A DNA stretch of 37,103 nt from an uncultured Varibaculum sp. GTDB taxonomy: Bacteria > Actinomycetota > Actinomycetes > Actinomycetales > Actinomycetaceae. Position numbers and translations under genes: made by a program. Below the pieces are notes generated by a model. It did not search any database, had not been told where the DNA came from, and saw only the letters and a list, made by a program, of their open reading frames with translations. The stretch covers positions 1-37,103 of the forward strand of contig CAMYFZ010000011.1 in the NCBI GenBank assembly GCA_947255165.1. Reading direction: 5' to 3'. This document shows positions 34,056 to 37,103 of the stretch, one piece after another (position 1 is the stretch's first letter; every line of letters starts with the position of its first letter).

Positions 34056-35585
34056 CTACTTCTTGACCTCGGTTCCTCCCCATTCGATCACTGTGAATCC
34101 CGTGCGCTTCGGGGCTTTTAGGGTTTGCGGCTTAATCTTGATCGGCTTGTCTAGCGCTTTGAAAGCCATATAAACCCGGATTGTGGTTTTCGGCTTCGGG
34201 GAAACCTGCAACTTGGCAGTGCGGGTGTAATTCTTGCCTTGGAAAGAAACCAGATTCCACTTATTAGCTTCCATCTTGGGCAGCCAGTAGACAATGAATT
34301 CATTAGCTTCGCGCCGGTTCAGCCCCAGTTTGGGGAGCGACTTTTCTAGGAACTTAGCCGAGTCGGAGCCTTTAACTACAAAACCTTTAGAGAAATCCCA
34401 GGGGAACTTATCGCACATTCCTTCCCAATACAGGTAGTTGTAGGTGGTTCCATAGCCGCTCAGTAAACCATTGGGGTTAGCCGTTACCTTCCAGCCACCT
34501 TTTGCCGGATACTTGGGGTAGGTGGTAGTGAGCTTTCCCGCATTAGGGTTAATTTTTACCTGTACATTCACCTTGGTCTTCTTAGTGGGATAAAGGTAAA
34601 TGATCGGTTTTCCGCACCCCTCCGTACATTCAGGTTCCGGCTCAACTTGAGCCTGCTGGCGTTGGGCGCGGGCGGCGGCTTCTCGAGCGGCTTGCGCGGC
34701 AGCTGCCTGGCGAGCGGCTGCCTCCTGGCGGGCTTGCTCTTCCGCCTTGGCTCTCGCAATCTCGTCTTTCTTAGCTTGGCGAGCGTCAGTTACCGCCTGG
34801 ACTTGCCGGGTGATTTCCTGGTCTTCCATGCCGTATTCGCGGTAAACCTTCTTGATTTGTTCAAGCTGTTCATCAGTGACATTTTCGGGAGCAATCGGTT
34901 CTAGGTCGAAACTTACCGAAGGAGCCGCGCAGGAAGTGCATTCCTCCGGGTCTCCTGGTGTATTTTCTGGTGCGCCCTCATTGCTGGTTCCGCTGTCTTG
35001 AGTATTACCGCTATCAGTTTTTTTAGGTGCCATAACCTTGATAGGAACTGCTTTTTCTGGGATTTTGTAGATACGACCATCATTTTGGATGGGGGAGGCT
35101 TCTACCTTCAGGTGGTAGCTTCCCCGCAAGAGTCTCACCTTAGTTCTAGTGGGGAAAAACTTGACCCGCTTATCTACCTTTTTCTTATCTAAATCTGTCC
35201 CCTGGATACGGATCGGTACGAAAGTAGCTTTCTCGGGGGTATAGTCCGATCCGGTCACGTCAATCTTTACCGCTTGGTACTGGTGAGCAGCTTGCCAGGC
35301 AGCATTTTCTGCCTGCTGCTTATTGAAAATCCACAGGCCACCAATACAAGATAAAATCAGCACAATACACAAGAAACAAGAAATAAAAATCAGTCTTTTT
35401 CGAGTTTTCTCACCGGGATCGTTTTGATTTGCGGAATTCGGATAGCCTCCAGGATAACCAGCATAGGGAGAGAACCCTGGAGGAATGGGCGAGGTAGGAG
35501 GCTGTTGCGGATACCCAGGGGGATTACTTGGGTAGTTGTATCCTTGGTTACCCATCGGCGGATTAGGGTAGGTACTCGGGGACAT
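34056..35585 (-). CDS. Membrane-anchored protein with KPIIYLYP domain, unknown function
   Basis: Domain order: Pro/Gly/Tyr-rich cytoplasmic part (1-~58), one membrane helix (~64-87, preceded by KTRKR), an extracellular region with a β-rich stretch (~100-190), a linker, an Ala/Gln/Arg-rich coiled coil (~270-325), then a conserved C-terminal domain (~340-509). That last domain contains CGKPIIYLYPTKKTKVNVQV, GWKVTANPNG and YNYLYWEG. I recognise this KPxIYLYP...YLYWEG pattern from uncharacterised proteins in several phyla, but not its function. Two cysteine pairs flank the coiled coil (CTSC, CTEGC). ATG at 35583 with AAGGAG upstream. It is bracketed by nested palindromes on both sides and stands alone in its orientation before hypD. 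Confidence 0.85.
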   Translation of the reverse strand: MSPSTYPNPPMGNQGYNYPSNPPGYPQQPPTSPIPPGFSPYAGYPGGYPNSANQNDPGEKTRKRLIFISCFLCIVLILSCIGGLWIFNKQQAENAAWQAAHQYQAVKIDVTGSDYTPEKATFVPIRIQGTDLDKKKVDKRVKFFPTRTKVRLLRGSYHLKVEASPIQNDGRIYKIPEKAVPIKVMAPKKTDSGNTQDSGTSNEGAPENTPGDPEECTSCAAPSVSFDLEPIAPENVTDEQLEQIKKVYREYGMEDQEITRQVQAVTDARQAKKDEIARAKAEEQARQEAAARQAAAAQAAREAAARAQRQQAQVEPEPECTEGCGKPIIYLYPTKKTKVNVQVKINPNAGKLTTTYPKYPAKGGWKVTANPNGLLSGYGTTYNYLYWEGMCDKFPWDFSKGFVVKGSDSAKFLEKSLPKLGLNRREANEFIVYWLPKMEANKWNLVSFQGKNYTRTAKLQVSPKPKTTIRVYMAFKALDKPIKIKPQTLKAPKRTGFTVIEWGGTEVKK

Positions 35586-35783
35586 GGCAATACTCCTTGA
35601 TAAGAGACAAACGGCTACTGCAATACCAATAGTCGTTTTTGCAGGGAAACTTTCACCAAAAAAGTTTAAACCCCGTAAACCCGCCGAAATTTATATTTGC
35701 CAGAATGAAAATTCAGACAAAAACCCCGCCAACCCGCAGAATGAAATAGATATATTGATTTTGTCGCAACCAACCTAGTTTTT
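35586..35783 (-). other. AT-rich upstream region of the KPIIYLYP gene
   Basis: No gene. It should hold the promoter of the minus-strand gene at 34056-35585. Two imperfect direct repeats of the form AAACCCCG-NN-AACCCGC lie at about 35668-35686 and 35721-35738, and AGAATGAAA occurs at 35702 and 35738. They may be operators. I could not fix a clear -35/-10 pair. To the right lie palindrome copies 2 and 3, and between those (35888-35959) I see nothing. Confidence 0.5.
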
Positions 35784-35887
35784 GAGCGCGGAAAAGTTTT
35801 TTCCTCCTGCCCAAAATCCGTATTTGCCTGTGGCAAATACGGATTTGCGCCCGCCTAGCCTGCTCGGATAAAAACTTTTCCGCGCTC
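35784..35887 (+). repeat. Nested palindrome element, copy 2
   Basis: Outer arms GAGCGCGGAAAAGTTTT (35784-35800) and AAAACTTTTCCGCGCTC (35871-35887) are fully complementary over 17 bases, though their sequence differs completely from copy 1. The inner stem AAATCCGTATTTGCC (35814-35828) pairs perfectly with 35832-35846 around TGT. The internal-loop sequences match copy 1 (TTCCTCCTGCCC; CTCGGATAAAA at 35863-35873). Same strand orientation as copy 1. Confidence 0.85.
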
Positions 35888-35959
35888 ATTGAAACGCTTT
35901 CGCGAAGCCGCATTACATCAGTTGTATTGCTTTTCTTGTGGCGGTGGAACGGTGTGTCT

Positions 35960-36069
35960 CACGCGGGGGCGAGATTTTATCCGAGTGGGTGCGGTGGGCA
36001 TAAGAATTCGGAAAACGTCGCCACGTTTTCCGAATTCTTGGGCGGGAGGAAAAATCTTGCCCCCGCGTG
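35960..36069 (-). repeat. Nested palindrome element, copy 3 (inverted)
   Basis: Outer arms CACGCGGGGGC (from 35960) and GCCCCCGCGTG (36059-36069). Inner stem AAGAATTCGGAAAACGT (36002-36018) pairs perfectly with 36023-36039 around CGCC. Its reverse complement reads like copy 1, so it is the same element in the opposite orientation; CTCGGATAAAA occurs on the minus strand (35975-35985). It begins 15 bases beyond the hypD stop in the sense of hypD, as copy 1 does after miaA. Confidence 0.85.
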
Positions 36070-36084
36070 TTCAGCCAGACCCGA

Positions 36085-37103
36085 TTAGTCTTCGATTACG
36101 ATGGCGTGGGCGGTTTCGCGGTCGATCCGGCCGAAGTTATAGAAGGCGGCGCACGCGCCCTCGGGGGAAACCATACAGGTACCGATGGGTTTCTCCGGGG
36201 AACAAGCAGTGCCAAAGACTTTGCATTCCCAAGGCTTAATCCGTCCGGTGAGCACCGATCCACATTCGCAGGCCGGAGGATCGGGAACCCGCACTCCCGG
36301 CACGTTATACAGCCGCTCAGCATCCCAGGCGGCGAATTCCTCGGAAATCCCCATCCCGGAGTAGGGAATCCAGCCTAGACCGCGCCATTCGAAAGTGTCA
36401 CGGGTAGAAAATACCCGATCCAGGAGCCTGAGAGCGGCGAGGTTACCTTCGTGACGTACTACCCGTGAGTATTGATTTTCTACTCGCGCTTCTCCCCGTT
36501 CTACTGCTCCCGAAAGGTACTGGTCGATTAGCATCGCTACCGACTGCAAAATATCCAGCGGCTCAAACCCGGTGACTACCACCGGTTTGTTATATTCCTT
36601 TGGCAAGAACTTGAAAGCATCCGAGCCGACTACGGTAGCCACGTGACCCGGTCCGATAAAACCATCGATCCGGGTTTCGTCTGCTCCCACGATCGCGCGC
36701 AGCGGAGGTTCAATCTTTACGTGATTGGAAAACACTGAAAAGTTTTTTACCTGCTGTTTCTTCGCAGCTACCAGGGTGACCGCGGTGGAGGGGGCGGTAG
36801 TTTCGAACCCGATCGCAAAGAAAATAACCTTCTTATCCGGATTTTCCTTCGCAATCTTTAAAGCATCTAAGGGGGAGTAAACGAAACGAACGTCGCGTCC
36901 GCGCGCCCTCGCCTGAAGCAGGGATTCTTCAGAGCCCGGTACCCGCATCATGTCCCCGAAAGTCGTCAAAATGACATCCGGTTGATTAGCTAGCCACAGC
37001 GCATCATCTACCCGTCCCATGGGGATGACGCAGACTGGACAGCCGGGGCCATGAATGAACTGCACGTTTTCTGGCAAAAGATGTTCTAGACCATGCCGGT
37101 AAA
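36085..37103 (-). CDS. hypD: HypD, [NiFe]-hydrogenase maturation protein (N-terminus cut by window)
   Basis: HypD is the scaffold, with HypC, on which the Fe(CN)2CO group of [NiFe] hydrogenases is assembled. Visible motifs: ENVQFIHGPGCPVCVIPMGR, LTTFGDMMRVPGS, FFAIGFETTAPSTA, SNHVKIEPPLRAI, GFIGPGHVATVVGS, GFEPLDILQSV and the cysteine-rich end CECGSVL, PWECKVFGTACSP, IGTCMVSPEGACAAFY. The frame stays open to the right edge (YRHGLEHLLPEN before the first possible TTG), so the start and the CGTH motif lie outside. The stop at 36085-36087 overlaps a short repeat shared with the region after miaA. A [NiFe] hydrogenase and the other hyp genes should be nearby. Confidence 0.95.
   Translation of the reverse strand, partial: YRHGLEHLLPENVQFIHGPGCPVCVIPMGRVDDALWLANQPDVILTTFGDMMRVPGSEESLLQARARGRDVRFVYSPLDALKIAKENPDKKVIFFAIGFETTAPSTAVTLVAAKKQQVKNFSVFSNHVKIEPPLRAIVGADETRIDGFIGPGHVATVVGSDAFKFLPKEYNKPVVVTGFEPLDILQSVAMLIDQYLSGAVERGEARVENQYSRVVRHEGNLAALRLLDRVFSTRDTFEWRGLGWIPYSGMGISEEFAAWDAERLYNVPGVRVPDPPACECGSVLTGRIKPWECKVFGTACSPEKPIGTCMVSPEGACAAFYNFGRIDRETAHAIVIED

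Noticed and set aside
33735..36069. Palindromes as integron attC sites or plain intrinsic terminators
   Set aside because: The attC core motifs (GTTRRRY/RYYYAAC) are not seen, and no T-run follows the outer arm. Copy 2 is not downstream of a gene in its own orientation.

Overview
The window looks like part of an actinobacterial chromosome of moderate GC. The gene order lepA, hemW, DUF3097, hrcA, dnaJ, rsmE, phoH, ybeY, corC-like, era, leuA, recO, uppS is the classic actinobacterial block. Start codons are often TTG or GTG, and several genes look leaderless. A member of the Actinomycetaceae (Varibaculum/Mobiluncus/Actinomyces range) is my guess; no rRNA or tRNA gene is present to test it.

Layout. 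1-2459: an S4 RNA-binding protein (-) and a flavin-dependent monooxygenase-like protein with a histone-like basic tail (+). 2528-6546: lepA, trmB, hemW, packed head to tail. 6649-8703: a membrane protein with a leucine-rich-repeat-variant N-terminus and an AT-rich extracellular part. It converges on DUF3097, with stop codons that overlap; a glutathione-transferase-like gene lies upstream of DUF3097. 10552-14166: the riboflavin operon ribD-ribE-ribBA-ribH, behind an extended -10 promoter, an FMN riboswitch and a hairpin that hides the ribD Shine-Dalgarno sequence. 14237-21021: a CIRCE operator, then hrcA, dnaJ, rsmE, phoH, ybeY, a CNNM/CorC-type protein and era, mostly overlapping or abutting. 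They serve heat-shock control and ribosome/rRNA maturation. 21106-24117: an orphan LacI regulator, then leuA behind a leucine-rich leader peptide and hairpin.

24121-25609 is an island between leuA and recO: one AAA+/DUF4143 ATPase gene with four 23-bp-period direct repeats on its left and two related, inverted copies at the same period on its right. Then follow recO and uppS (+), DUF1015 and a FemABX-like gene (-), a DegT-type PLP enzyme, miaB and miaA (+).

33735-36069 is the most unusual stretch. A membrane-anchored protein of unknown function (-) is surrounded by three ~105-110-bp nested palindromes, plus a further palindrome and a half element. Their stems differ in sequence but stay paired, while their internal-loop sequences are conserved, which suggests a structured RNA or DNA element family. 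The window ends inside hypD (-), implying [NiFe]-hydrogenase maturation nearby.

Two candidates for undescribed biology stand out: the nested-palindrome family, and the repeat-flanked ATPase island with its own strong extended -10 promoter and probable leaderless GTG start.
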